Shown: one piece after another, positions 39,340 to 47,717 of the stretch
How positions within the stretch are numbered: the stretch's first letter is position 1
How the letters are laid out: the number at the start of each line of letters is the position of its first letter
Assembly: GCF_000014185.1 (NCBI RefSeq)
Contig: NC_008148.1
Span: forward strand, 3,080,001 to 3,144,000
Origin: Rubrobacter xylanophilus DSM 9941
GTDB taxonomy: Bacteria; Actinomycetota; Rubrobacteria; Rubrobacterales; Rubrobacteraceae
DNA: 64,000 nt
Direction of reading: 5' to 3'
Position numbers and translations under genes: made by a program
Notes under the pieces: generated by a model
The model's database searches: none
What the model was told of the DNA's origin: nothing
The model's input: only the letters and a program-made list of their open reading frames with translations

Positions 39340-40814
39340 CGGACCTCCGGCCACACGGGCTTCCGGTTCTCCAGGGTTCTGCACTCCTCTTCCGCGCACC
39401 CGCTCAATTTAGCAAGCCGCGAGCGGAGCTTCCGGGCGCTCTCCCCATCCAGACGCGGTGCGAGGTTCCGGAGCTGGTGGGGGTCGCGGCGCAGGTCGTA
39501 GAGCTCCCTCTCCCCGCTCTCGTACTCCACGTACAGGTGTCCGACGGAGCGAAGCGCCCGGTAGGCGGGACGCCGGTTGGCGCCATCCCGCTTCGCCTCC
39601 ACAAGAAAGGCCGAGCGCCAGCTACGCCGGGAGGGAGGGTCCCGCCGCAGCAGCAAAACAAGAGAGCGCCCGTCCACATACCCCGGAACCCTCGCCCCCC
39701 CAAGCCGGCCAAAGGTCGGCGCAAGGTCGTTGTTCAGCACCAGGTGCGGGAGCACCCGTCCCTCGGGCACCCCAGGCCCCCGCACCAGGAGCGGAACCCT
39801 GATGTCCTCCTCGTAGGCGGTCCACTTCCCCTCCGGCAGCCGGTGGTGGCCCATGTGGAAGCCGTTGTCCGAGGTGAAGAAGATGTAGGTGTTCTCGAGC
39901 TGCCCGCTCTCGCGGAGGGCGGCCACAAGGCGGCCCACCAACTCGTCGACCGCCCTCAGGGTGCGGAGCCTGTTGCGGTAGAGCCGTCCCATCTCCCGCA
40001 CCTCCTCCCGGCCCAGGCGGGGGTTGTCCCGCACCCAGCGGGGCTTGTCCGAGACGTCCCGCTCGTCGAAGGAGGGCGGGCGGGGCAGCGGCGTCCGGGC
40101 GAACAGCCGGGCGTGCCGGGGGGCGGGCTCCGCCGGACCGTGTGGCGCCCACGGGGAGAGGTGCAGGAAGAAGGGTCTGTCCCTCCGGGCCGCCCACCGG
40201 ACGAAGCCGAGGGCCTTCCGGCCGAGGACGTCGGTCTGGTAGCTCGAGGGGCCCCGGTAGGAGACGTTGCGCCCGTTCTCGTTCAGGGTGAAGTCGTGGT
40301 ACCCGCCGCCGTTGAAGCCGTACCACCGGTCCCAGCCCGGAGGGACGTGGGTGGTCCTGAGGTAGCCGTTGAGGTACTTCCCTACGAAGCCCGTCGCGTA
40401 GCCCCGGGCCTTGAGCCAGGTGGCCACGGTGGACCTCTCGAGCCCGAGCCGCCGGAACTTCTCGAAACCGCCCGCGGGCGGTTTGGCGCCGGCTATCTCG
40501 TGGTTGTGGGCGTACTGGCCGCGCAGGATCGTCGCCCGCGAGGGGCAGCAGACGGAGTCGGTGACGAAGGCGTTGCGGAAGGTGGTTCCCCGGTCCCGGA
40601 GCAGCGCTCTCACCCCAGGCATGTACCCGACATCACCCGGCGTCTGGTCGTCGGTGAGGATGAGGATGAGGTTGGGGCGCTCGGGTTTCCGGGCCAGAAC
40701 CACTTGCCGGTCCCCCGACGAGAGGACGCAGACCGCGGCGACGAGGAGCCCGGCGAGCACCAGCTTCGCAGGGAGGCGCCGCACCCGCAATGCGGCCGGC
40801 GGCAGAAAGCTCAC
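39336..40814 (-). CDS. Membrane-anchored or secreted sulfatase (formylglycine type)
   Basis: 492 residues. A hydrophobic segment near 17-33 (KLVLAGLLVAAVCVL) is a signal anchor or signal peptide. The catalytic domain opens LILILTDDQTPGD with metal ligands Asp55/Asp56. SVCCPSRATILRGQ holds Cys89 in the CxPxR motif that is oxidised to formylglycine. FFTSDNGFHMGHHRLPEGK near 310 supplies the remaining Asp-Asn and His residues. Predicted to hydrolyse sulfate esters outside the cytoplasm. The GTG overlaps the stop of a sulfotransferase gene (GTGA), placing a sulfate-adding and a sulfate-removing enzyme in one transcript. No formylglycine-generating enzyme is in the window. Confidence 0.9.
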   Translation of the reverse strand: MSFLPPAALRVRRLPAKLVLAGLLVAAVCVLSSGDRQVVLARKPERPNLILILTDDQTPGDVGYMPGVRALLRDRGTTFRNAFVTDSVCCPSRATILRGQYAHNHEIAGAKPPAGGFEKFRRLGLERSTVATWLKARGYATGFVGKYLNGYLRTTHVPPGWDRWYGFNGGGYHDFTLNENGRNVSYRGPSSYQTDVLGRKALGFVRWAARRDRPFFLHLSPWAPHGPAEPAPRHARLFARTPLPRPPSFDERDVSDKPRWVRDNPRLGREEVREMGRLYRNRLRTLRAVDELVGRLVAALRESGQLENTYIFFTSDNGFHMGHHRLPEGKWTAYEEDIRVPLLVRGPGVPEGRVLPHLVLNNDLAPTFGRLGGARVPGYVDGRSLVLLLRRDPPSRRSWRSAFLVEAKRDGANRRPAYRALRSVGHLYVEYESGERELYDLRRDPHQLRNLAPRLDGESARKLRSRLAKLSGCAEEECRTLENRKPVWPEVR

Positions 40815-41800
40815 GGAGCGGCCGCGTAGAACTCTTCTATAAAGGAGGCGGCGATCTTCTCCACGGCCCGAGCCTGATCCCTGCTGAGATCCTCCCGCCA
40901 CCCTCCCGGCTTTGCCTTGCGGCGGATCCTGCCCGGCCCCTTCTCCTCCTCGGGGATGTTCTCCCAGGCATGCTCCTTCACCACCCTCCGGAGCGCATCC
41001 CCGTCCACCGGGAGCCCCAGCTCCTCGTAGACCCGGCGCATGGTGCCCAGGGCGTCGGCCCTGAGCTCCTCGTAGCGGACGAGCACCTTGGCCCCTCCGT
41101 GCCGCTCGTAGGCCTCTTTAGCAGGGAGCATCTCGCGCAGGAAGGCCCGGGCCAGCTCGCGCACGAAGGCGTCCTCGTCCCCGACCTCGTCGTAGCGCCG
41201 ACGCTTCCGGGCCCATCCCCCGGGCCTGCGGGCATCGAGCCTGGAGGCGACCACGTCGCGCGGGTCCCGGATCAGGAGCACCATCCGGCTCTCGGGGAGG
41301 GCCTCCATGATGAGGGGGGCTCCCACGGAGCCGTGGGGCTCTTTTATCACGAGCCGCCAGGAGTTCCTGGCCACCCGGGGGAACTTCGCGGATGCGGCGT
41401 CCAGGATGTAGCGCCGCATCGGCGGCAGCCAGGTCTTCCTGTCCCCGCCCAGCAGGAATCCCCGGGAGCCGTGCAGATACTCCCCCCGGTTGTAGTAGAG
41501 ATGCCCGAACATGTAGCCGATCAGCGGCTCGTTCCAGAAGCCGTATCCCGGAAGGCCGCCCATCATCCGCCCGAGCCAGGTGCTCCCGGTCCTGCCCGCC
41601 CCGAAGATCCAGACCATGTCGCCGGGCGCGATGTGTTCCCCACCCTCGAGCTCCCGGAGCCTGCGCTCCAGCCGCGCGACCCGCCGCCGGAGCGCCGCGA
41701 TCTCGTCCTCGTGCCTGACCCTGCGGATCAGAGATCTCGCGAACCCCGCCACGCCCCCAATAGTAGCATTCTTTGCGCAGGTCCCCTCGCGCCGATGCAT
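40811..41800 (-). CDS. Sulfotransferase
   Basis: 329 residues. A short coiled-coil (about 30-52, EIAALRRRVARLERRLRELE) precedes MVWIFGAGRTGSTWLGRMMG (PAPS 5' loop) and MVLLIRDPRDVVASRLDARR near 172 (3'-phosphate site). LVIKEPHGSVGAPLIMEAL near 150 is the substrate-proximal motif. The start is uncertain: the ATG at 41800 lacks a ribosome site and a GTG at 41752 is possible. It is divergent from the amidase gene and translationally coupled to the sulfatase. Confidence 0.85.
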   Translation of the reverse strand: MHRREGTCAKNATIGGVAGFARSLIRRVRHEDEIAALRRRVARLERRLRELEGGEHIAPGDMVWIFGAGRTGSTWLGRMMGGLPGYGFWNEPLIGYMFGHLYYNRGEYLHGSRGFLLGGDRKTWLPPMRRYILDAASAKFPRVARNSWRLVIKEPHGSVGAPLIMEALPESRMVLLIRDPRDVVASRLDARRPGGWARKRRRYDEVGDEDAFVRELARAFLREMLPAKEAYERHGGAKVLVRYEELRADALGTMRRVYEELGLPVDGDALRRVVKEHAWENIPEEEKGPGRIRRKAKPGGWREDLSRDQARAVEKIAASFIEEFYAAAP

Positions 41801-41839
41801 GCGACCGCAAAAACCTTTCGAAATTCTTCGGGAAAGCTC

Positions 41840-41868
41840 TTAAGTTTTCAAACCTTTTACCCGATAAT
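41840..41868 (+). promoter_or_regulatory. Likely promoter of the amidase gene
   Basis: TTAAGT (41840-41845) and GATAAT (41863-41868) are separated by 17 bp in a distinctly AT-rich segment between divergent genes. The predicted leader to the TTG at 41911 is about 36 nt and contains GGAGGGGG just before the start. Confidence 0.5.
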
Positions 41869-41910
41869 CCTCTGTGGCAGCATACAACCGTTACACATCG
41901 GAGGGGGACC

Positions 41911-43401
41911 TTGCGCGCGGCGACGGTGGCCTTTCTGGCCCTGATGATAGCAGTAGTATCCGGCCTTGCCGGCTCCGGGGGCGGGGCCGCGGCCCGGGAG
42001 GGAGGGAGCCTGGAAGGGGAGTTCCGGGCGGCGGCCGCCGAGCACGGGGTGCCGGCAGACCTGCTCAAGGCTATGGGCTACGTGAACACGCGCTGGGAGA
42101 TGCCCCCGCCGGAGGCGAGCGACTACGAGAAGGGCGCGACCGAGGGCCGGGGGCAGTACGGGATCATGGCGCTCACCCGCAACCCCTCGAAGGATACGCT
42201 GGGGCGCGCCGCGAGGCTCACCGGGCTCTCCGCGGAGCGGCTAAAGAACGACCGGGCGGCGAACATCCGCGGGGCGGCGGCGGTGCTCGCGGACATCCAG
42301 GGCGAGAGGAAGCCCCGCGGCATAAACGGCTGGTACGAGGCGGTCTCGGAGTACGGTGACGGGGTGCTCTACGCCAACCAGGTCTACGAGACGCTGAGGA
42401 AGGGGGCGGAGGCGGAGATCTCGAGCGGCGAGAGGGTGCGGCTCAGGGCGCACCCCGAGGCCGAGACCCGGGAGGTCTACACCACCATGGCCAGCGCGGA
42501 CTACGGGCGGGCCACCTGGTACGGGGCCCACCCCGACAACTACACCGACTCCAACCGGGAGCGCTCCTACGACATAAACCGGATCGTCATCCACGTCACC
42601 CAGGGCTCCTGGTCGAGCGCCATAAACTGGTTCAAGGACGGGAGGGCGCAGGTCTCCGCGCACTACACCGTCCGCTCCTCCGACGGGAAGATCGGCCAGA
42701 GCGTACGCGAGGCGGACATCGCCTGGCACGCGGGCAACTGGGACTACAACACCCACAGCATCGGGATCGAGCACGAGGGCTACGTCTCGCAGAAGCGGTG
42801 GTTCACCGACGCGATGTACCGCTCCTCGGCGCGGCTCGCGGCCTACCTGTGCAAGAAGTACAGGATCCCGATCGACCGCAAGCACATCATCGGGCACAAC
42901 CAGGTGCCCGGGGCCGACCACACCGACCCCGGCCCCTACTGGAACTGGGACCGCTACATGCGGCTGGTGCGCAGCTACGCCGGAAGCTCGACCTACACCC
43001 AGGTGGTGGACAACTCCTCGCCGCGCTTCAGCGCCTCCAGGGCTTGGGACCTCAACACCTGGAACCCGCAGAAGTACGGGAAGAACTACCGGGCCGCCAA
43101 GCCGCGCAACGTCAACGACCCGGCGCGCTACAGGATAAAGATCCCCAGGCGCGGCAAGTACGCCGTCTTCGCCTGGTGGCCGGCCAACGCCGGCTACAAC
43201 CAGCACACCCGCTACACCATAAGGACGGTCAGCGGGTGGCAGAAGCGGGTCGTAAACCAGGAGAAGAACGGCGGCCGGTGGGTGAAGCTCGGCACCTACA
43301 CCCTCGCCGCCGGGGACCGGGTGTACGTCCGGGTGCACCGCGACGTCGCCGGCAGGGACTGGGTGATCGCCGACGCGGTCCGCGTGAAGCGGGTGGGCTG
43401 A
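41911..43401 (+). CDS. Secreted N-acetylmuramoyl-L-alanine amidase (amidase_2/PGRP) with accessory domains
   Basis: 496 residues. The N-terminal signal sequence is AATVAFLALMIAVVSGLAG. Residues about 35-150 resemble a lysozyme-like/transglycosylase-type helper domain (LLKAMGYVNTRWEMPPPEAS, then GQYGIMALTR). The zinc amidase domain follows, with IVIHVTQGSWSSAINWF near 224, AHYTVRSSDGKIGQSV near 250 and IIGHNQVPGADHTDPGP near 326-342, giving the two His ligands and the conserved Asp. Residues about 365-496 look like a golvesin-type beta-sandwich (YAVFAWWPANAGYNQHTRYT). Cleaves peptide stems from peptidoglycan outside the cell. A TTG start is chosen from the GGAGGGGG site. Confidence 0.87.
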   Translation: MRAATVAFLALMIAVVSGLAGSGGGAAAREGGSLEGEFRAAAAEHGVPADLLKAMGYVNTRWEMPPPEASDYEKGATEGRGQYGIMALTRNPSKDTLGRAARLTGLSAERLKNDRAANIRGAAAVLADIQGERKPRGINGWYEAVSEYGDGVLYANQVYETLRKGAEAEISSGERVRLRAHPEAETREVYTTMASADYGRATWYGAHPDNYTDSNRERSYDINRIVIHVTQGSWSSAINWFKDGRAQVSAHYTVRSSDGKIGQSVREADIAWHAGNWDYNTHSIGIEHEGYVSQKRWFTDAMYRSSARLAAYLCKKYRIPIDRKHIIGHNQVPGADHTDPGPYWNWDRYMRLVRSYAGSSTYTQVVDNSSPRFSASRAWDLNTWNPQKYGKNYRAAKPRNVNDPARYRIKIPRRGKYAVFAWWPANAGYNQHTRYTIRTVSGWQKRVVNQEKNGGRWVKLGTYTLAAGDRVYVRVHRDVAGRDWVIADAVRVKRVG

Positions 43402-43407
43402 GGGTCC

Positions 43408-44328
43408 CTACAGGCCCCCGAAGAAGCGCAGGGTCTCCTTGAGGCCGGCGTCCAGGCCCACCTCCGGGCGCCAGCCCATCACCCGCCCGGCCAGGGAGGG
43501 GTCCACGCAGCTGCGCTGCTGCTCACCGGGCTTGGCGGGCCCGTGCTCGGGGTCCAGGTCGTCCCGGCCCGAGAGCCGCCGCAGCCGCTCGTAGAGCTCG
43601 TTCACGCTGGTCTCGACCCCGGTGCCGATGTTGTAGGCGCCGGGGGGGAGCTCGTTCTCCAGGGCGAGCACGTTCGCCCGGGCCACGTCGCCCACGTAGA
43701 CGTAGTCGCGGGTCTGCTCCCCGGTGCCGTTTATGGTGGCCCGCTCCCCGGCGGCCAGGCGGCCGCAGAAGATCGCCACCACCCCCGCCTCCCCGTGGGG
43801 GTCCTGCCGGGGACCGTAGACGTTCGAGTAGCGCAGGGCCGCGTAGGGCAGCCCGTACTGGGCGTTGTAGTAGTGCAGGTAGCGCTCGCCGGCCAGCTTC
43901 GAGACGCCGTAGGGCGAGATCGGGTACTGCGGGTGCCGCTCGGTGGCGGGGAACTCCTCCTGCTCGCCGTAGATCGCCCCGCCGGTGGAGGCGAAGACCA
44001 CCCGGCGCACCCCGCCCCGGACGCAGGCCTCAAGGAGCCGGACCGTCCCGATCACGTTCACCTCGGCGTCGAAGTCCGGCTCGGCGACCGAGCGGCGCAC
44101 GTCCATCTGGGCCGCCTGGTGGGAGACGGCCTCGGGGCGGAAGTCCTCGAAGACCCCGGCGCAGCCGTCGCGGACGTCCGCCTCGTAGAAGCGGGCGCCG
44201 GGGGGGACGTTCTCGCGTTTGCCGGTGGAGAGGTTGTCCAGCACGGCCACCTCGTGGCCGCGCGAGAGGAGCTGCTCGGCCACGTGGGAGCCGATAAACC
44301 CTGCGCCGCCGGTCACCAGTACCCTCAT
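43408..44328 (-). CDS. NAD-dependent nucleotide-sugar epimerase (GalE-like)
   Basis: 306 residues, extended SDR. It has [20 protein letters not shown] at the N-terminus, FYEADVRDG near 57, [19 protein letters not shown] near 117 and the catalytic [16 protein letters not shown] near 144. Similar enzymes interconvert UDP-glucose/galactose or the N-acetyl forms, or epimerise uronic acids. The ATG overlaps the stop of the Uxs-like gene (ATGA). It shares a Ugd-Uxs-epimerase transcript, so a UDP-uronic acid or pentose substrate is plausible. Confidence 0.86.
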   Translation of the reverse strand: MRVLVTGGAGFIGSHVAEQLLSRGHEVAVLDNLSTGKRENVPPGARFYEADVRDGCAGVFEDFRPEAVSHQAAQMDVRRSVAEPDFDAEVNVIGTVRLLEACVRGGVRRVVFASTGGAIYGEQEEFPATERHPQYPISPYGVSKLAGERYLHYYNAQYGLPYAALRYSNVYGPRQDPHGEAGVVAIFCGRLAAGERATINGTGEQTRDYVYVGDVARANVLALENELPPGAYNIGTGVETSVNELYERLRRLSGRDDLDPEHGPAKPGEQQRSCVDPSLAGRVMGWRPEVGLDAGLKETLRFFGGL

Positions 44329-45293
44329 CCGGTCTTCTCCCCTGCTCGGTGTACGTGCCCGGAGAACCATTCTAGCGTCCTCCTCAGCCCCTCTTCCGCG
44401 GGCACCCGCGGCTCCCAGCCGAGCACCTCGCGGGCGCGGGTTATGTCCGGGCAGCGCTGCTTCGGGTCGTCCTTGGGGAGGGGGCGGAAGGAGATACCGG
44501 CCCGGCTCCCGGAGAGCCGGAGGACCAGCTCGGCCACCTCCCGCACCGTGTATTCGACCGGGTTGCCGATGTTCACCGGGCGGCGCTCCTCGCTGCGCAT
44601 CAGGCGGAAGATGCCCTCGACGAGGTCGTCGATGTACTGGACGCTGCGCGTCTGCGAACCGTCGCCGTAGACGGTGAGGGGCCGGCCGGAGAGCGCCTGG
44701 GAGATGAAGTTGGGGATCATCCGCCCGTCGTCGGGGCGCATCCGGGGCCCGTAGGTGTTGAAGATCCGCACGATGCGGGTGTCCAGCCCGTGGTGGCGGT
44801 GGTAGGCCATGGTTATGGCCTCGGCGTAGCGCTTGGCCTCGTCGTAGACGCCCCTCACCCCGATGGGGTTCACGTTGCCCCAGTAGTCCTCGGGCTGGGG
44901 GTGGACGAGGGGGTCGCCGTAGACCTCGGAGGTGGAGGCCAGCATGAAGCGGGCCCCCTTGGCGAGCGAGAGGCCGAGGGCGTTGTGGGTGCCCAGGGCC
45001 CCGACCTTGAGGATGGGGATGGGGATCCGCTCGAAGTCCTTGGGGCTGGCCGGGGAGGCGAAGTGGTAGACCTCGTCCAGCCTGCCCGGGACGCGGATGT
45101 AGGAGGTGACGTCGTGGTCGACGTACTCGAAGCGCGGCTCGCTGCGCAGGTGGGCGATGTTGCGCAGGGAGCCGGTCCTGAGGTTGTCCATACAGACCAC
45201 GGCGTAGCCCTCGGAGACCAGGCGGTCGCAGAGGTGGCTCCCGATAAACCCCGCCCCGCCGGTGACCAGCGCCCTCCTCCTGCCCTCAGGCAC
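44325..45293 (-). CDS. UDP-glucuronate decarboxylase-like SDR (UDP-xylose synthase)
   Basis: 322 residues. [20 protein letters not shown] near 11, [20 protein letters not shown] near 76 (the ASPASP motif is diagnostic of Uxs), [20 protein letters not shown] near 117 and the catalytic [11 protein letters not shown] near 150. It decarboxylates UDP-glucuronate to UDP-xylose through a 4-keto intermediate. It follows the UDP-glucose dehydrogenase gene with an 8-bp overlap, which would supply its substrate. Confidence 0.9.
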   Translation of the reverse strand: MPEGRRRALVTGGAGFIGSHLCDRLVSEGYAVVCMDNLRTGSLRNIAHLRSEPRFEYVDHDVTSYIRVPGRLDEVYHFASPASPKDFERIPIPILKVGALGTHNALGLSLAKGARFMLASTSEVYGDPLVHPQPEDYWGNVNPIGVRGVYDEAKRYAEAITMAYHRHHGLDTRIVRIFNTYGPRMRPDDGRMIPNFISQALSGRPLTVYGDGSQTRSVQYIDDLVEGIFRLMRSEERRPVNIGNPVEYTVREVAELVLRLSGSRAGISFRPLPKDDPKQRCPDITRAREVLGWEPRVPAEEGLRRTLEWFSGHVHRAGEKTG

Positions 45294-46665
45294 GCCCGAA
45301 GCCCCTGTAGAGCAGCCCGCCCCGCCGGCAGCGCTCCGGGTCGAGGGCGTTGCGCCCGTCCACCAGCACCCGGGGCTCCTCCATGAGGGAGGCGGCCCGC
45401 GCGGGGTCGAGCGAGCGCACCTCCTCCCACTCGGTGACGACCACCGCCGCGTGGGCCCCGCGGAGCGCCTCGTACGGGTCGAAGGCCGCCTTGAGCTCCG
45501 GCTGGAGCCGGGCGGCCTCCTTGGCCGCCACCGGGTCGTAGCCCACCACCCGCGCCCCGAGGGAGGAGAGGGTGCGGGCGATCTCCAGGCTGGGGGCCTC
45601 CCGCAGGTCGTCGGTGTTGGGCTTGAACGTCAGGCCCAGGAGGGCGACCCGCTTGCCCTTGAGGGTGTGCAGCTCTCGCTGCAGCTTGGAGATCACCTGC
45701 TTTCTCTGGCGCTCGTTGACGCAGACCGCGGCGTCCAGGAGCAGCGGCTCGTAGTCGTACTCGCGGGCTATGGAGCGCAGGGCCGAGACGTCCTTCGGGA
45801 AGCAGGAGCCGCCCCAGCCGATCCCCGCGCTGAGGAACCGGGGGCCGATCCTGCCGTCGAGCCCGATCCCGTAGGCCACGCTGGAGACGTCCGCCCCGAC
45901 CAGCTCGCAGATGTTGGCGATCTCGTTGATAAAGCTGATCTTGGTCGCAAGAAAGGCGTTGGCGGCGTACTTTATCATCTCGGCGCTCGCCAGGTCGGTG
46001 GTGACGAAGGGGACCGCGGCCTTGGGCCGGGGGTCCATCTCGGCGGGGAAGCTCTGCTCTATGATGGGCTCGTAGAGCTCGCGCATGGTGTCCAGGGCCT
46101 CCCGCGACTCCGCCCCGAGCACGATCCTGTCGGGAAACAGCGAGTCGTAGACCGCGCTCCCCTCCCGCAGGAACTCGGGGTTGGAGACGACGCGGAAGTC
46201 CACCGAGCCGTTCCCGGCCTCCTCGGCCCCCTCGCGAACGAGCATGGAGACGTAGTCTCCGCTGCCCACCGGCACCGTGCTCTTGTTCACCACGATGAGC
46301 GGCCGCTCCCTCTCCCCGGCCTCCGAGAGCGCCCGGCCGATGGAGCGGGCCACGGCGGCGACGTTGGAGAGGTCTGCCGAGCCGTCCTCCCCGGGCGGGG
46401 TGTCCACGGCTATGAAGACCACCTCGGCCTCCCTCGCGCAGCCGGGAAGGTCGGCGGTGAACCGCAGCTGCCCCGCGGAGCGTCCCCGGGCGACCATCTC
46501 CTCCAAGCCCGGCTCGTAGATGGGCATCTTCCCCCGCTGGAGGTCCGCCACCCGGCGCTCGTTCTTGTCCACGCAGGTCACGCGGTGGCCGATGTAGGCC
46601 AGGCAGGCCCCGGTCACCAGGCCCACGTAACCGCTGCCCACCACGGCCACATCAAACTCTCTCAT
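45286..46665 (-). CDS. ugd: UDP-glucose 6-dehydrogenase
   Basis: Oxidises UDP-glucose to UDP-glucuronate with 2 NAD+. 459 residues. The N-terminal NAD domain has [20 protein letters not shown], the substrate part has [16 protein letters not shown] near 160, and the active-site Cys lies in [18 protein letters not shown] near 282-299. The ATG at 46665 gives the canonical [15 protein letters not shown]; the longer frame runs through the promoter region. First gene of the ugd-uxs-epimerase operon. UDP-GDP-mannose dehydrogenase activity is less likely given the Uxs partner. Confidence 0.93.
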   Translation of the reverse strand: MREFDVAVVGSGYVGLVTGACLAYIGHRVTCVDKNERRVADLQRGKMPIYEPGLEEMVARGRSAGQLRFTADLPGCAREAEVVFIAVDTPPGEDGSADLSNVAAVARSIGRALSEAGERERPLIVVNKSTVPVGSGDYVSMLVREGAEEAGNGSVDFRVVSNPEFLREGSAVYDSLFPDRIVLGAESREALDTMRELYEPIIEQSFPAEMDPRPKAAVPFVTTDLASAEMIKYAANAFLATKISFINEIANICELVGADVSSVAYGIGLDGRIGPRFLSAGIGWGGSCFPKDVSALRSIAREYDYEPLLLDAAVCVNERQRKQVISKLQRELHTLKGKRVALLGLTFKPNTDDLREAPSLEIARTLSSLGARVVGYDPVAAKEAARLQPELKAAFDPYEALRGAHAAVVVTEWEEVRSLDPARAASLMEEPRVLVDGRNALDPERCRRGGLLYRGFGRA

Positions 46666-46898
46666 CGGATCTCCGTATCTCCTCCGTTGCGGCCTGCACG
46701 GCGTCCGCTCTCCCGGGCGTCCGGGACGCCTCTTCTTGGAGGGTCCAGTGTAAGACATATCCTCGAGGTTCGCTTCCCCACTTCGAACTGCCGGCGGGCA
46801 CGCACCAAAGGCCTGCCGGGGGCGCACACCCCCTCTCGGGTGCTGTAAACTCTAGCCCCGGCCGCAGCAGGACGAGGACGGCGGGAACCGCGGGAGAA
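46666..46898. other. Divergent intergenic region between ugd and the ABC exporter genes
   Basis: 233 bp with no credible gene. TGTAAACT at 46845-46852 gives a -10-like TAAACT for rightward transcription, about 50 nt before the GTG at 46899. On the minus strand GATATGTCTTACACT (about 46764-46750) contains -10-like hexamers for ugd. No perfect dyad of note was seen. Confidence 0.4.
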
Positions 46899-47717
46899 GT
46901 GAGCGCCCTCAGCAAGACAGTCACCGAGCCCATAGGCACCATCCTCGAGCGCCGCTGGCTGGTGTGGTACCTGATCCAGCGCCAGCTCTCGCAGAGCTAC
47001 CAGGGCTCTTTCCTGGGGGTGTTCTGGATCTTTCTCGGCCCCCTGCTCATGATCATCCTCTACACCCTGGTCTTCTCGGAGATCGTGGGGCTCAGGTTCC
47101 GCCAGACCGACAGCGTCGCCAACTTCGGGCTCTACCTGTACTGCGGCCTGATCCCGTTCCAGTCCTACTCGGACACCATCAACAAGGCGGTCTCGAGCAT
47201 CCGCCAGAACTCCACCCTGGTGCGCCGGGTGGTCTTCCCGCTGGAGGTGCTGCCCCTCAGCCGGGCCGCCGCCTCGGTGATAAACCAGCTCTTCGGGTTC
47301 GCCGCCCTGCTGCTGCTGGTGCTGCTGCTGGAGCACGAGCTGCAGTGGACGACGCTGCTGGTGCCCCTGATCATGGTGCCCCAGCTGCTCTTCAACCTGG
47401 GGCTTGGGTACCTGGGGGCCGTGGCGGGGACCTACCTGCCGGACATCCAGGAGACCCTGCGCGCCGTGGTGCGGGCCACGTTCTTCGTGACCCCGATCAT
47501 CTGGCCGCCGGAGCTGGCCGAGGGGTCGGGCTTCGAGTTCATCGTGGACTACAACCCGGTGGCCTTTCTGGTGGAGGCCTACCGGAACCTCCTGCTCGAC
47601 GGGCGCCTGCCGGACGGGGGGCCGCTGCTGCTGTTCACCGGCTTCTCCGCGGCGCTCGCCGTGGCGGGGCTCGCCGTCTTCGCGAAGGCCAAGAAGGGGT
47701 TCGCCGATCTGCTGTGA
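46899..47717 (+). CDS. wzm: ABC-2 type polysaccharide export permease (Wzm/TagG family)
   Basis: 272 residues with about six membrane helices. It moves a completed, lipid-linked glycan across the membrane with the ATPase encoded next. The family pattern is clear: LIQRQLSQSYQGSFLGVFWI near 22-41, a first helix pair, and FFVTPIIWPPELA near 195 followed by DYNPVAFLVEAYRNLLLDG near 210. The GTG at 46899 has GGGAGAA upstream, and its stop overlaps the next GTG (GTGA). Teichoic acid export is the alternative cargo, but the locus content favours a polysaccharide. Confidence 0.9.
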   Translation: MSALSKTVTEPIGTILERRWLVWYLIQRQLSQSYQGSFLGVFWIFLGPLLMIILYTLVFSEIVGLRFRQTDSVANFGLYLYCGLIPFQSYSDTINKAVSSIRQNSTLVRRVVFPLEVLPLSRAAASVINQLFGFAALLLLVLLLEHELQWTTLLVPLIMVPQLLFNLGLGYLGAVAGTYLPDIQETLRAVVRATFFVTPIIWPPELAEGSGFEFIVDYNPVAFLVEAYRNLLLDGRLPDGGPLLLFTGFSAALAVAGLAVFAKAKKGFADLL

